Positions 43,856-52,689 of a stretch of DNA of 64,000 bases are shown in pieces. Each line of letters starts with the position of its first letter. The stretch's first letter is position 1. The notes beneath the pieces are model-generated. The model did not search any database. It saw only the letters and a program-made list of their open reading frames with translations, and was not told the DNA's origin. The stretch is taken from the NCBI RefSeq assembly GCF_019704315.1, contig NZ_AP024597.1, forward strand, positions 1,240,001 to 1,304,000, in the 5' to 3' direction. The DNA is from Stygiolobus caldivivus. Lineage in GTDB: Archaea; Thermoproteota; Thermoprotei_A; Sulfolobales; Sulfolobaceae. A program made the position numbers and the translations under genes.

Positions 43856-44244
43856 GTTACGTCTTTGACGCTTCCTCAATAATTAGACTAATTAGCGAGA
43901 AAAGAGTAGGAGTATTAGGAGGTAATTATACAGTCCCCTTAGCTAAGTTTGAACTGGGGAATACGGTCTGGAAGTATGTAATATTACACAAGACACTTTC
44001 GGAAGACGAGGGGTTAAGACTGATAAACATAATATCGGAAGTCCTAACGACTATGGACGTCATTGACGTAGACGAAGTCGAGGTGGAAAAGGTAGCGTTA
44101 ACTTATAAATTATCCTTTTATGACGCCTCATATGTCCAACTCGCAATAGGCTTATCACTGCCTTTAGTTACAGAAGATAAGAAGCTCAAGGAAAAAGTTA
44201 GGGGTAAAATTAACGTGACCTCTGCTGACGAAGTTACGCCCTAA
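43852..44244 (+). CDS. vapC: VapC-type PIN-domain toxin
   Basis: A 130-residue PIN RNase. Acidic residues are in YVFDASSI (D6), PLAKFELGNTVWKYV (Glu about residue 38), FYDASYVQLA (Asp about 95) and VTEDKKLKEK (Asp about 112). All positions of the PIN core are present, unlike the related toxin at 4446, which lacks a start. It is coupled to vapB by an ATGA overlap. Confidence 0.92.
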   Translation: MSYVFDASSIIRLISEKRVGVLGGNYTVPLAKFELGNTVWKYVILHKTLSEDEGLRLINIISEVLTTMDVIDVDEVEVEKVALTYKLSFYDASYVQLAIGLSLPLVTEDKKLKEKVRGKINVTSADEVTP

Positions 44245-45397
44245 TTATTAAGAGTAGACATACAACGTCCTCCTTCCCCCTACTGGCTGTAATATATAGG
44301 GGTAAATACGGTTAGTGTTGAAAAGTTACCACACTGAAGAGTTAGCTAGTAAGGATAGTGAGCCGGGTGTCGGAGGGGACAAGTCCTGTGCCGTAACATA
44401 ATTGTTCTTGTGGAGTGTGCTCTAAAACAGTCATCAATTCGATAAGTGTTTGTACATTATGTCAAATAAACATCGATATGTTTAACCGCCCTTAAACGGA
44501 CCTAATTAAGGGATGTCTTCTGATCGAGGACACGCGACGATTAATGACAGTGCTCCTTTGGGTGACCGAATAAATAAGTTATAAACCCTTGCACATAAGT
44601 GTTTCTAAAGTAATGTTTGCCTTTATACTTCTAGCTCTTTCCCGCGCGTAGTAATAGAAAGGACGGTTTTTATAAATACCGCGATATTTTTACAAACTCT
44701 CACCAAATTTTATGGCTGGTTAAGAGCATTCCCAAATGCTGTCACGTATGAGGTGCCAGTAGCGTCTGCTATGCCTCGTGCCCTCGTCCCACCTATTATC
44801 GGGCCTACGAGCAGTTTTTCAAGGTATCTTCCCTTATCCTAGGTAACCCGTTCTTGGTGACGGTCTCTATTGTCAGTCGTGTGCCCCTATCTTTTTCGGT
44901 GTCACTGAGGTGGTTTTTGTTAGTGCCGGATTTTATAGTGCATAGTTTAAAAGGTTTTTAAGGCCTCGTAATACCCCGCCCACGGTTTTTCAATAAACGC
45001 TAACTGAGTATAAATCGGAGCAGTCCCCTTACCTACCAGCTTTTCCCTTTACCCTTGAATAGGGTCTGAGGTTAAATATGTCGTCTACCGCGACCGCTTC
45101 TGCCCGACTATTACTCTACGTAGAGTTCAAATGTCCTTTTATGCACCGCCCGGGTTAAGGCCCTTAACGAGCCCGCAGTCCGACCCAGTGGCCGTCCCCT
45201 GACCCTGGCTTTCCCTCCGACTCTAGCCGTGAGCACTAAACTTTGTGTCACCTTCATACTCAGCCCCTCTGCCCTCTGTATTCCGACTGGGAGGTTGAAG
45301 GGGTTACAGCCCCGCCCCGCGATATTTAATCTCTCTCACACGCAGCGTTTTTCTGCAGGCCGTGCTAGCGCCCCCGTAGGCGACCCTGAAGGCTTTA
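44245..45397. other. Long intergenic region, GC-rich at its right end
   Basis: No gene supported. An open frame at 45229-45516 overlaps the glycosyltransferase on the other strand and has no motif. The 45050-45400 stretch is visibly richer in GC than other intergenic DNA here. Confidence 0.4.
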
Positions 45398-46546
45398 CTA
45401 CCGTGGGAGAGTGGGTTTCGCTGTCACTGCCCTATAAACACTGTACACAAGTCCCGCGGGTTGTAGTACGGACAAGTAAAACGTGGAATAAGCGAATAAC
45501 CCTAGGACGTCCTTGATAGTCCGGTCGTCGTATATGTCATACTTCTTCTTCATCAATTTCAATAACGAGTAATAATAAACCGGGGTGACCGCCAAAATAA
45601 GCGGGTTTATATAAGCGAGTAAGCCTATGAAAGGCACGTAAATCATTGCCTCTTTTACCCTGTTAGTTTTCGGCCAACTGTAAGACCTTTTAGAAAATAT
45701 AGAAGATAATAAGAGGAGAGAGAAGAGGAACCCCAGTTTGTCACTGATAAAAGACAGCAATAAAAATTCAGAAGCAAAATAATAGGAAAAGTTATTCGGG
45801 TTTTTCAGTACCTCTTTCCAATACCTCTTTAATAGCCTCCACTTCCCGTATTCCCATTTTAGTCTCTGCCTGAACCACCCCTTAAAGCCCTTTTCCATCT
45901 CCGCTAATAAAAACAGCCCGTCTGAGAAAACGACCTCCTTACCGAGCCCGTAACTAATTAAACTGGTCTCCAGATCGTCCCCCTCGTGTACCTTGGAGTG
46001 TAAGTCATATATTTCTAGGAAATCTTTAGACCTCCACAAAGACCCCGTACCGTTTATGAACAAGCCGTGATTTAACAGCCTCCTGACGTAGTATGTGGAG
46101 ACTATGTGCTCTAAATCTTGGAGTTTTGTCAAAACGTTTTCGCCTCTGTTCCTAGCCCCTACCGGGTATACTATACACGAACCATCACTAAGCAAGTTTA
46201 TTTCCCTTTTTTCTATTATAGTGTCAAGGCTCCCCCACTCATCGCCTATTAGCGGGTTTACTTTTATTGTCACGTCGTCGTCTATAAAAAACGGGTAGGT
46301 TATGTCCCCCTCCCTCACCCCAGTCGCGAGGGCCTCAATCTTACCCTTGTTCCCCTCGAGGTGGATGACTTCAATCTGTTTATGACTTTCCAGTTTTCTT
46401 AGGTATTCAACGGTCTCTGTCCTCTTAGAGCCGTCGTCCACTATGTAAATCGGTAAAGAGGTCTGCCCGTACAGACCCTTTACAGTCCTTTCTAAGACCC
46501 CTTGCCTCGTATTATGTACGGGGATTACGAAACCCGTATAGGCCAT
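45398..46546 (-). CDS. Glycosyltransferase family 2, membrane-associated
   Basis: An about 382-residue GT-A enzyme. FVIPVHN...YIVDDGSKRTETVEYL at the N-terminus, FFIDDDVTIK (D-x-D), HEGDDLETSLI (acceptor-side Asp) and RQRLKWEYGKW (QxxRW-like) are the GT2 marks. Three to four hydrophobic segments in the last 130 residues would tether it to the membrane. GTG at 46558 is in frame, but ATG at 46546 (MAYTGFVIPVHN) leaves the catalytic strand close to the start and is preferred. It probably builds a cell-surface or lipid-linked glycan with its neighbours. Confidence 0.87.
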   Translation of the reverse strand: MAYTGFVIPVHNTRQGVLERTVKGLYGQTSLPIYIVDDGSKRTETVEYLRKLESHKQIEVIHLEGNKGKIEALATGVREGDITYPFFIDDDVTIKVNPLIGDEWGSLDTIIEKREINLLSDGSCIVYPVGARNRGENVLTKLQDLEHIVSTYYVRRLLNHGLFINGTGSLWRSKDFLEIYDLHSKVHEGDDLETSLISYGLGKEVVFSDGLFLLAEMEKGFKGWFRQRLKWEYGKWRLLKRYWKEVLKNPNNFSYYFASEFLLLSFISDKLGFLFSLLLLSSIFSKRSYSWPKTNRVKEAMIYVPFIGLLAYINPLILAVTPVYYYSLLKLMKKKYDIYDDRTIKDVLGLFAYSTFYLSVLQPAGLVYSVYRAVTAKPTLPR

Positions 46547-46558
46547 CCGGACGTTCAC

Positions 46559-46806
46559 AACTGTTTGTTTTCTCTCTAAATAAAATTTACTTGCTCACCT
46601 ACGAGTGTGCAGCCGTTACGTATTATTTATAGGTGAGGGTCCGGGATCGGGCTGCCCCTTTCGTGACAGCCACTAAGTTGTTGAGTACAAACCCCGTATA
46701 AAGGTCGAAGTGACATCTTCCTTGCAGGTCTTACTTATCGTCACCTCTCTGGTTCCCACGCGGTCACATTATTTGATAAACAGATGCTGATAGGGGGTAT
46801 TTTAAT
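46559..46806. other. Intergenic, no gene seen
   Basis: No supported feature between two minus-strand glycosyltransferases. Confidence 0.4.
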
Positions 46807-48165
46807 TTATAATGGGTACTTAACTACCTTTCCAGCTTTACTTCTTAGTTTAAAATATTCTCTCAGCCCAACAAAATACGGTATTAATGAGAGGTGACGC
46901 TCTATGTAATACCTCGGGAAATTTTTAATGAAATAAAGCCTTTTATTATTAAAATATTTTTTATAATTTCTATAGCCAATCGAGGTAAGGATTAAATAAG
47001 CGCTAAAATCTAATATTGGCCACATCAAATAACTCATCTGTTTAGTTATTATCCCCTCTGCCAAGGCATAGTTCAATACCGCTTCATAATAAGGTAAAGT
47101 AAAATATGCACCGATCTGTAACTTATGTAACGTTGTCATGTTCTTTTCTATATTCTTATCTTTTAATGCATAGTCTAATAATACGTACCAAGCACCCTTA
47201 AACCATCTACCACTTTGTTTTAGAAATCCTTTAAAATCTACTTCTTCTTGAGAATATGCCATTGCTTCGGGTACGAAAATAATTTTGTACCCTTTAGATT
47301 GTAATATCACTGTGTGTAGCATGTCTTCCGCAGCGTTCTCTTTCATGTCCTCCGGGACGGGGTATTTCTTAAGTACACTGGTCTTGTACAAGATGTTGGA
47401 ACCGGACATAGTCCAGTGAGACCTGGGATTCATCACATTTCTATATATAGGTAATAAAAAATTATATTCAAACCTCCTTATATCAACAAAGCTACCGTAA
47501 CTCTTCTCTTCCCATATTTGAACCCAACCGTATGTTGCTACAACGTTAGGGTTCCTGTGGTACTTCAAACTGTTTTTTATCCAGTCCTTGTCTAACTTCG
47601 TGTCAGCATCTATAGTGGCGGTCAACTCGTATTCGCCCTCATCGACCATACTTACCATTTGGTTTAACGACCTCTGTTTGCCCAAGTTCTCCTCAGTGTG
47701 CTTAATGAGTATAAAATCCGGGTCACCATCTTTCTTGTTATTGGCTGTGCATATCTCTTTGTTTTCAGACACCTTTTCACAAGTCACTCCTCCAAAGTAG
47801 TCTTTAGCGAACCTCAATATCTCGTCCAGAGACCCGTCAGTGCTGTAATCGTCAGTGACGATTATTTTAGACGGCTTATAACTCTGGTTCAACACGGACT
47901 CCAAGACCTCATATACTGTGTCCCTCTTGTTCCTGCAAGGTATGACTACTGCTACCCTTGGTTTATAGTTAGGGTCATCAACGTAGTTTTTTCGGTCTCT
48001 CTTAGACTGTAAGTAACCTAGCGGGAAAAATAACCAATATGCAAACAAATAGGGTACAGTAACTTTCAGAACCTCCATGGCTAAAGAAAACTTGCTCTTA
48101 ATACTCTCTCTCATTAACCATTCTCTAACTAAATTAACGCTTAACTCATATATATTTATCCTCAA
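46807..48165 (-). CDS. Processive-type GT2 glycosyltransferase, copy 1
   Basis: A 452-residue protein. There is an N-terminal membrane helix (VPYLFAYWLFFPLGYL), then GT-A domain VVIPCRNKRDTVYEVLES...VTDDYSTDGS, TIDADTKLDKDW (D-x-D), ENAAEDMLH (ED) and QSGRWFKG (QxxRW), and C-terminal hydrophobic segments. The set resembles hyaluronan/cellulose-synthase-like GT2. TTG start at 48165 is shared with the paralogue at 51148. Codons 1 to about 213 are almost identical to that paralogue, and the rest is clearly diverged, so the halves have different histories. Confidence 0.88.
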   Translation of the reverse strand: MRINIYELSVNLVREWLMRESIKSKFSLAMEVLKVTVPYLFAYWLFFPLGYLQSKRDRKNYVDDPNYKPRVAVVIPCRNKRDTVYEVLESVLNQSYKPSKIIVTDDYSTDGSLDEILRFAKDYFGGVTCEKVSENKEICTANNKKDGDPDFILIKHTEENLGKQRSLNQMVSMVDEGEYELTATIDADTKLDKDWIKNSLKYHRNPNVVATYGWVQIWEEKSYGSFVDIRRFEYNFLLPIYRNVMNPRSHWTMSGSNILYKTSVLKKYPVPEDMKENAAEDMLHTVILQSKGYKIIFVPEAMAYSQEEVDFKGFLKQSGRWFKGAWYVLLDYALKDKNIEKNMTTLHKLQIGAYFTLPYYEAVLNYALAEGIITKQMSYLMWPILDFSAYLILTSIGYRNYKKYFNNKRLYFIKNFPRYYIERHLSLIPYFVGLREYFKLRSKAGKVVKYPL

Positions 48166-48173
48166 TTTAGCCC
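47527..48173 (-). repeat. Inverted repeat arm, left (5' half of GT2 copy 1)
   Basis: About 650 bp nearly identical to 51136-51784 in opposite orientation. It starts about 8-13 bp upstream of the TTG start (CTCAATTTAGCCC on plus) and stops abruptly at codon about 213 (near ACATACGG). Only a handful of substitutions are seen. Confidence 0.85.
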
Positions 48174-48177
48174 TCTC

Positions 48178-48824
48178 ATCGTAAGCCGATGAATAAGATA
48201 AGTTTTCTCAACACTTTCCGTTACGAAGTTTCTCGGCCGTCCGTACTACTTAGGACCGAACGCGTTAAATGGCCTAGCAATTATAATCGGTAGTCTATAA
48301 GTTTTGAAATAAGAATACGCTAGTCTATCTGCGGCTAGTTTACTTACAGAGTACGGGTGCGTAGGATTTAACGGATGTTTTCATCTATTGGCGTATAAAC
48401 TGGGTCTCCATACACTTCCGAGGAGGACTGTATTATTACTTTCTCTACTGAGGGAGATTCTAAACAAGCTTCTAAAACATTAATTGTACCATTTATATTT
48501 ATGTCAAATGTTTCTTATATTTATGTCAAATGTTTCCCTCGGGTCTATTATTGACATATCCGGATTTGGCTGTGCTGCTAAATGATATACGATATCTATG
48601 TCTTTGACGATCGCCCTTACTTCTTTATAATCCCTTATATCCACCTTTGCAAATCTAATTCTCCCCCCATATTTTTTAAATAAGTAATAAATGGTTTCTT
48701 TCGTCGTGCTCCCATCCGGTCTAGATAATAACACTACTTTACTATTTTTCTCGTTTTCTAGTATATACTCTGTCAGATGTCCTCCTATAAACCCAGTACC
48801 TCCAGTAATTAATACTCTCGTCAT
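48178..48824 (-). pseudogene. NAD-dependent nucleotide-sugar epimerase/dehydratase, broken
   Basis: The N-terminal TRVLITGGTGFIGGHL is a Rossmann NAD motif. The intact frame ends at codon 106 because a 22-nt block (TATATTTATGTCAAATGTTTC and one more base, 48494-48515) is tandemly repeated to 48536. Removing one copy continues INGTINVLEACLESPSVEKVIIQSSSEVYGDPVYTPIDEN. A missing base then shifts the frame near 48375, after which HPLNPTHPYSVSKLAADRLAYSYF holds the YxxxK catalytic pair. PIIIARPFNAFGPK meets a TAG, and the remnant stops at the edge of the glycosyltransferase repeat arm. About one third of the usual length is missing. Confidence 0.88.
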
Positions 48825-48844
48825 AATCCCACTTTCACTATAAT

Positions 48845-49453
48845 TTAAAATACCTCCCTATATTTTATTATTTCAAAGCCTTCAGCGTAGTCAACATTAT
48901 TTATATATCCAAAGTATTTATTTATCCCTGCTATAACTTCTCTTTTCAAATAGTCCCTATGTCCTTGTGATTTATATTTTTCCAATACTTTTAATTTCTC
49001 TTCGAATACGTCGGATATATCTATAAAATAGTTTGGGCTGAAGTTGTTATATAACAACGGTGCCCAAAAAGACAGTACCTGTGGTACCCTCCTCCCCGCT
49101 ATTTTTACCGCTTCCGCTACAGTCCTGTGGTCTTGGTGGGAGTCGTTTAGGCTGTGCGTATATAACCTGTCGGGGTCGAAGTCCTTTATAATAGTTTCTA
49201 ACTCGTCCTTTATTTCATTGAATTTAGTATTTAGTAGCGTGTCGTGGAAACTGAATAGTTTATAGTCCTTTATACCTAGATAGCTTATTATCTCTAATAC
49301 CTCCTTTTCTCTTTCTTTCGGTTCCCCTCCCTTTTCCCCCTTAGACAGGATCACATAAAGTACCTGATCCCCCTTCCTGACATGTTTTAGCAAAGTCCCC
49401 CCGGCCCCGAGTTCTATATCGTCGGGGTGAGCACCTATAAACATCACTCTCAT
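48845..49453 (-). CDS. PIG-L/LmbE-family de-N-acetylase
   Basis: A 202-residue zinc deacetylase. IGAHPDDIELGAGG (AHPDDxE, catalytic Asp and zinc ligands) and the third ligand in YTHSLNDSHQDHRTVAEA are diagnostic. Relatives remove acetyl from GlcNAc on lipid or nucleotide carriers, so here it probably acts on a glycan precursor. ATG start. It is 9 nt downstream of the HAD gene and in one minus-strand run with the ATP-grasp gene and the broken epimerase. Confidence 0.9.
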   Translation of the reverse strand: MRVMFIGAHPDDIELGAGGTLLKHVRKGDQVLYVILSKGEKGGEPKEREKEVLEIISYLGIKDYKLFSFHDTLLNTKFNEIKDELETIIKDFDPDRLYTHSLNDSHQDHRTVAEAVKIAGRRVPQVLSFWAPLLYNNFSPNYFIDISDVFEEKLKVLEKYKSQGHRDYLKREVIAGINKYFGYINNVDYAEGFEIIKYREVF

Positions 49454-49462
49454 TATAAATTT

Positions 49463-50092
49463 TTAGAGTATTAAGCAATTTAAATTCCTTACTGTGATTT
49501 TTGGTCTGTAACTCTCCTCCACAACAGTATTCGGTATACCCCTATATAGGCCGGTCAAGACCCTTATTGTCACAATTTTCAGCTTGTTAGGGATAAAGAA
49601 GTCCCTGAACACGTCGTCCCCTATATACACGGCGGGCGAATACTCTTTAAATATCCTCACGTTTTCCTCATTCAATTTGTCCTCCACGACTATGTAATTC
49701 AACTTTAGGCCGTATTTTTCCTCAATACTCTTTATCTTAACCCCCTGGAACTCCTTCCTCCCCTCGGTGTAAACGACCACGTCACCCCTCTTTAACAGAT
49801 CCACGGCGTTTTTGTACAAGGTGACCCCCTTATTTTTGAAGTATTCTATTGACAATTCCCTGTATGACTTAACGAGGTCTTTCGGGTCTATATCTAGCCT
49901 CATGTCCTCTACCAGCGAGTCAAAGACCGGGTAGTGCATGGTCTTCGCCCTCACTGTCCTCACCAAATACTCGTATACTACACGTGAGTTTGTCCCGCAT
50001 TTCCTTTGGACGGCTTTCGCTATCTTCCTGAACACGGGCTTTAAATACTGTTCTTGGTTGTATAACGTGTTGTCTAAGTCTATGAATATCAT
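49463..50092 (-). CDS. HAD-superfamily hydrolase
   Basis: An about 209-residue phosphatase-type HAD. Motif I IFIDLDNTLYN is at the very N-terminus, motif II is in VVYTEGRKE, and motif III/IV is in ...AVYIGDDVFRDFFIPNKL. The cap sits after motif I (about residues 15-90). TTG at 50098 is in frame, but ATG 50092 overlaps the upstream stop as ATGA and begins motif I properly. It could dephosphorylate a sugar phosphate feeding the glycan pathway. Confidence 0.85.
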   Translation of the reverse strand: MIFIDLDNTLYNQEQYLKPVFRKIAKAVQRKCGTNSRVVYEYLVRTVRAKTMHYPVFDSLVEDMRLDIDPKDLVKSYRELSIEYFKNKGVTLYKNAVDLLKRGDVVVYTEGRKEFQGVKIKSIEEKYGLKLNYIVVEDKLNEENVRIFKEYSPAVYIGDDVFRDFFIPNKLKIVTIRVLTGLYRGIPNTVVEESYRPKITVRNLNCLIL

Positions 50093-50994
50093 TTCCAATA
50101 ATAAACTTGGGGTACCCTCACATATATACCTTCGTTAACCTTAAACCCACCTACTTTATTGCCCTCCCATATGTCTATTACTAACTTCGGTAAATTTACC
50201 CCCGCGGCGTCCGTTATGTCTAACCCGCCTGAGAACCTTATGTTTATCTCTTGTAATTTCGGGTTACCGTAGAGGTCTTCCCTGAACTGGACGTTAAACC
50301 CCCCGGTGAACTTTAAGTAAGACGTGACCTTTTTGACATACCCTAATATCTTTTCGTCCACCTTCACCCTCCCCACCACAGTTACCCCGGATCTAGTCTT
50401 TAACCTCACCCTGGGGACTGCTACGACCAGTTTACCATCCTTATCAGCTACTGCGTCCACAGTCCACTCAGTCCCGGGGAGGTACTCTACGTAAAAATAC
50501 CCCTCTTCCCTTTTAAACTCCTCCCTGTCACCCGTGTACACCCCCCTACTCCCCCTACCTTTTACAGGCTTTTTTACGACCTTTTCCGACCTCATTGCCC
50601 TCGGGTCTTCAGAGTATTCCGGGACCAATTCCGGTACTTTATCCTCAAAATGCTTGTAAGTCTTTAACTTGTCCAAACAGACTTTTACTGTCTCTTTCGG
50701 GTGCAGGATAAACTTCTCCCTATACTTTAAACCCCTCTCCGCCATGACTTCGATCTCCTCGTCGACAGTAGGGATGACAAAGTCTATGTTTTCTTTCTCT
50801 ATAACCTCCTCCAACGTCTGAATAAATTTTTCCATTTCATAAGCGGGCGGTATGACATAGTAACTGTCCGATAGGACGAACCCCTCGGAATATTCGTTAA
50901 TGTCTGTAGAAACTATGTAGTACCCGTACTCCTTCAGCAACTTTATTACGTTTATCCCAGCCGGTCCACCCGCACCAGTAACTAGTATCCTCAC
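50089..50994 (-). CDS. ATP-grasp carboxylate-amine ligase-like protein
   Basis: A 301-residue protein. The N-terminal Rossmann-like part RILVTGAGGPAGINVIKLLKEYGYYIVSTDIN is followed by ATP-grasp segments: VVKKPVKGRGSRGVYTG (ATP lysine and Gly loop), YFYVEYLPGTEWTVDAVAD and FNVQFREDLYGNPKLQEINIRFSGG (metal-binding E-x-N). It resembles the carbamoyl-phosphate-synthase-large-subunit-like ligases found in surface-polysaccharide clusters. The ligation partner is unknown. It is first of the minus-strand run and coupled to the HAD gene. Confidence 0.85.
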   Translation of the reverse strand: MRILVTGAGGPAGINVIKLLKEYGYYIVSTDINEYSEGFVLSDSYYVIPPAYEMEKFIQTLEEVIEKENIDFVIPTVDEEIEVMAERGLKYREKFILHPKETVKVCLDKLKTYKHFEDKVPELVPEYSEDPRAMRSEKVVKKPVKGRGSRGVYTGDREEFKREEGYFYVEYLPGTEWTVDAVADKDGKLVVAVPRVRLKTRSGVTVVGRVKVDEKILGYVKKVTSYLKFTGGFNVQFREDLYGNPKLQEINIRFSGGLDITDAAGVNLPKLVIDIWEGNKVGGFKVNEGIYVRVPQVYYWK

Positions 50995-51135
50995 AGTTTT
51001 AAATCACTAATTTGTCTTTAAATCTGTTTCTGGTAGGGGCTAAGTGTAAACCACTCCCTTACCAGTAATATGAACTGCTGAGAAAGCCTAGTAGTGGGAA
51101 ATACGAAGGACTGTGGAGAAAACGTATCTTGTCCT

Positions 51136-51784
51136 TAGGGGGCTAAATTGAGGATAAATATATATGAGTTAAGCGTTAATTTAGTTAGAGAATGGTTAAT
51201 GAGAGAGAGTATTAAGAGCAAGTTTTCTTTAGCCATGGAGGTTCTGAAAGTTACTGTACCCTATTTGTTTGCATATTGGTTATTTTTCCCGCTAGGTTAC
51301 TTACAGTCTAAGAGGGACAGGAGGAATTATGTTGATGACCCTAACTATAAACCAAGGGTAGCAGTAGTCATACCTTGCAGGAACAAGAGGGACACAGTAT
51401 ATGAGGTCTTGGAGTCCGTGTTGAACCAGAGTTATAAGCCGTCTAAAATAATCGTCACTGACGATTACAGCACTGACGGGTCTCTGGACGAGATATTGAG
51501 GTTCGCTAAAGACTACTTTGGAGGAGTGACTTGTGAAAAGGTGTCTGAAAACAAAGAGATATGCACAGCTAATAACAAGAAAGATGGTGACCCGGATTTT
51601 ATACTCATTAAGCACACTAAGGAGAACTTGGGCAAACAGAGGTCATTAAACCAAATGATAAGTATGGTCGATGAGGGCGAATACGAGTTGACCGCCACTA
51701 TAGATGCTGACACGAAGTTAGACAAGGACTGGATAAGGAACAGTTTGAAGTACCACAGGAACCCTAACGTTGTAGCAACATACG
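51136..51784 (+). repeat. Inverted repeat arm, right (5' half of GT2 copy 2)
   Basis: Mirror copy of 47527-48173. It begins GGGCTAAATTGAG just before the TTG start and ends near ACATACGG at codon about 213. Together the two arms flank about 2.96 kb that holds the broken epimerase, PIG-L, HAD and ATP-grasp genes. Confidence 0.85.
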
Positions 51785-52509
51785 GGTGGACACAGCTCTG
51801 GGAGGAGAAGAGTTATGGTAACTTCATAAACATAAGGAGGTTCGATTATAATTTCTTTTTGCCCGTATATAGGAGTTTATCAAATCCTAGGTCTAACTGG
51901 ACTATATGCGGTTCTAACGTCTTGTATAAAACCAGTATACTTAAGAAATACCCCATCCCAGAACATATGAAGGAGAACGCTGCGGAAGACATGCTACACG
52001 CCGTAATACTACTGTCCAAGGGGTATAAGATAATTTTCGTCCCGGAATCGATAGCTTTCCCCAAAGAAGAGGTCGACTTTAAGGGTTTTCTGAAGCAGAG
52101 TGTTAGGTGGTTCAAGGGTACTTGGTACGTAATATTCGACGTAATATTCAAGAATAAAGAGATAAACAATAACTTAACGAGGCTGTATAAGCTACAGATA
52201 GGGTCGTTATTCACTTTACCGTATTACATAACCCTCGTAGACGCTTCTTTAATTTTCGGGCTGTTAACTCATGACATATACTCCCTTATATGGCCTGTCA
52301 TAGACTACACCGTCTATTTTTTTATCACCTTAATAAGTTATTATAAACGCAGAGGGTATTTCAAAAACTTCAATATCCCAAGTCTAGTCAAAAACTACAC
52401 CGTCTTTTATTTACAAAGGAACTTAATGCTGATCCCTTACTTTTTAGGACTAAAAGAATATACCTCGAGATTAAAAAACACTGAGGTGTGGGAGGCAAAG
52501 AACAAGTAG
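51148..52509 (+). CDS. Processive-type GT2 glycosyltransferase, copy 2
   Basis: A 453-residue paralogue of the 46807-48165 gene, with the same TTG start and N-terminal half (few substitutions: RDRRNY for RDRKNY, HTKENL for HTEENL, QMISM for QMVSM). From GWTQLWEEKSYGNF on it has diverged, still keeping ENAAEDMLH and the SVRWFKG of the QxxRW motif. The C-terminal membrane segments differ, which is where acceptor or export specificity would lie. Transcribed away from the middle of the island, divergent to copy 1. Confidence 0.88.
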   Translation: MRINIYELSVNLVREWLMRESIKSKFSLAMEVLKVTVPYLFAYWLFFPLGYLQSKRDRRNYVDDPNYKPRVAVVIPCRNKRDTVYEVLESVLNQSYKPSKIIVTDDYSTDGSLDEILRFAKDYFGGVTCEKVSENKEICTANNKKDGDPDFILIKHTKENLGKQRSLNQMISMVDEGEYELTATIDADTKLDKDWIRNSLKYHRNPNVVATYGWTQLWEEKSYGNFINIRRFDYNFFLPVYRSLSNPRSNWTICGSNVLYKTSILKKYPIPEHMKENAAEDMLHAVILLSKGYKIIFVPESIAFPKEEVDFKGFLKQSVRWFKGTWYVIFDVIFKNKEINNNLTRLYKLQIGSLFTLPYYITLVDASLIFGLLTHDIYSLIWPVIDYTVYFFITLISYYKRRGYFKNFNIPSLVKNYTVFYLQRNLMLIPYFLGLKEYTSRLKNTEVWEAKNK

Positions 52510-52689
52510 GCGTTGGGGCAAGTAATTCCTTATAATAAATTTTGCTTTAGAGCCAGTGCGTTAAGTGATAACAAAAAAGGCGTTAAGTTGAAACTTCCAA
52601 ATTTTCCCTTACGAGCTTATCGTAGACAGAGTGACGATTTATGTATGTTCTAAAAATGGTTACGTGTAGAGCTCATACTCTTAAAAAAC
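52510..52689. other. Convergent intergenic region
   Basis: No gene seen between the convergent glycosyltransferase and surface-protein genes. Confidence 0.4.

Noticed and set aside
45229-45516. 95-residue plus-strand open frame
   Set aside because: Runs antisense into a clear glycosyltransferase gene and has no recognisable feature.
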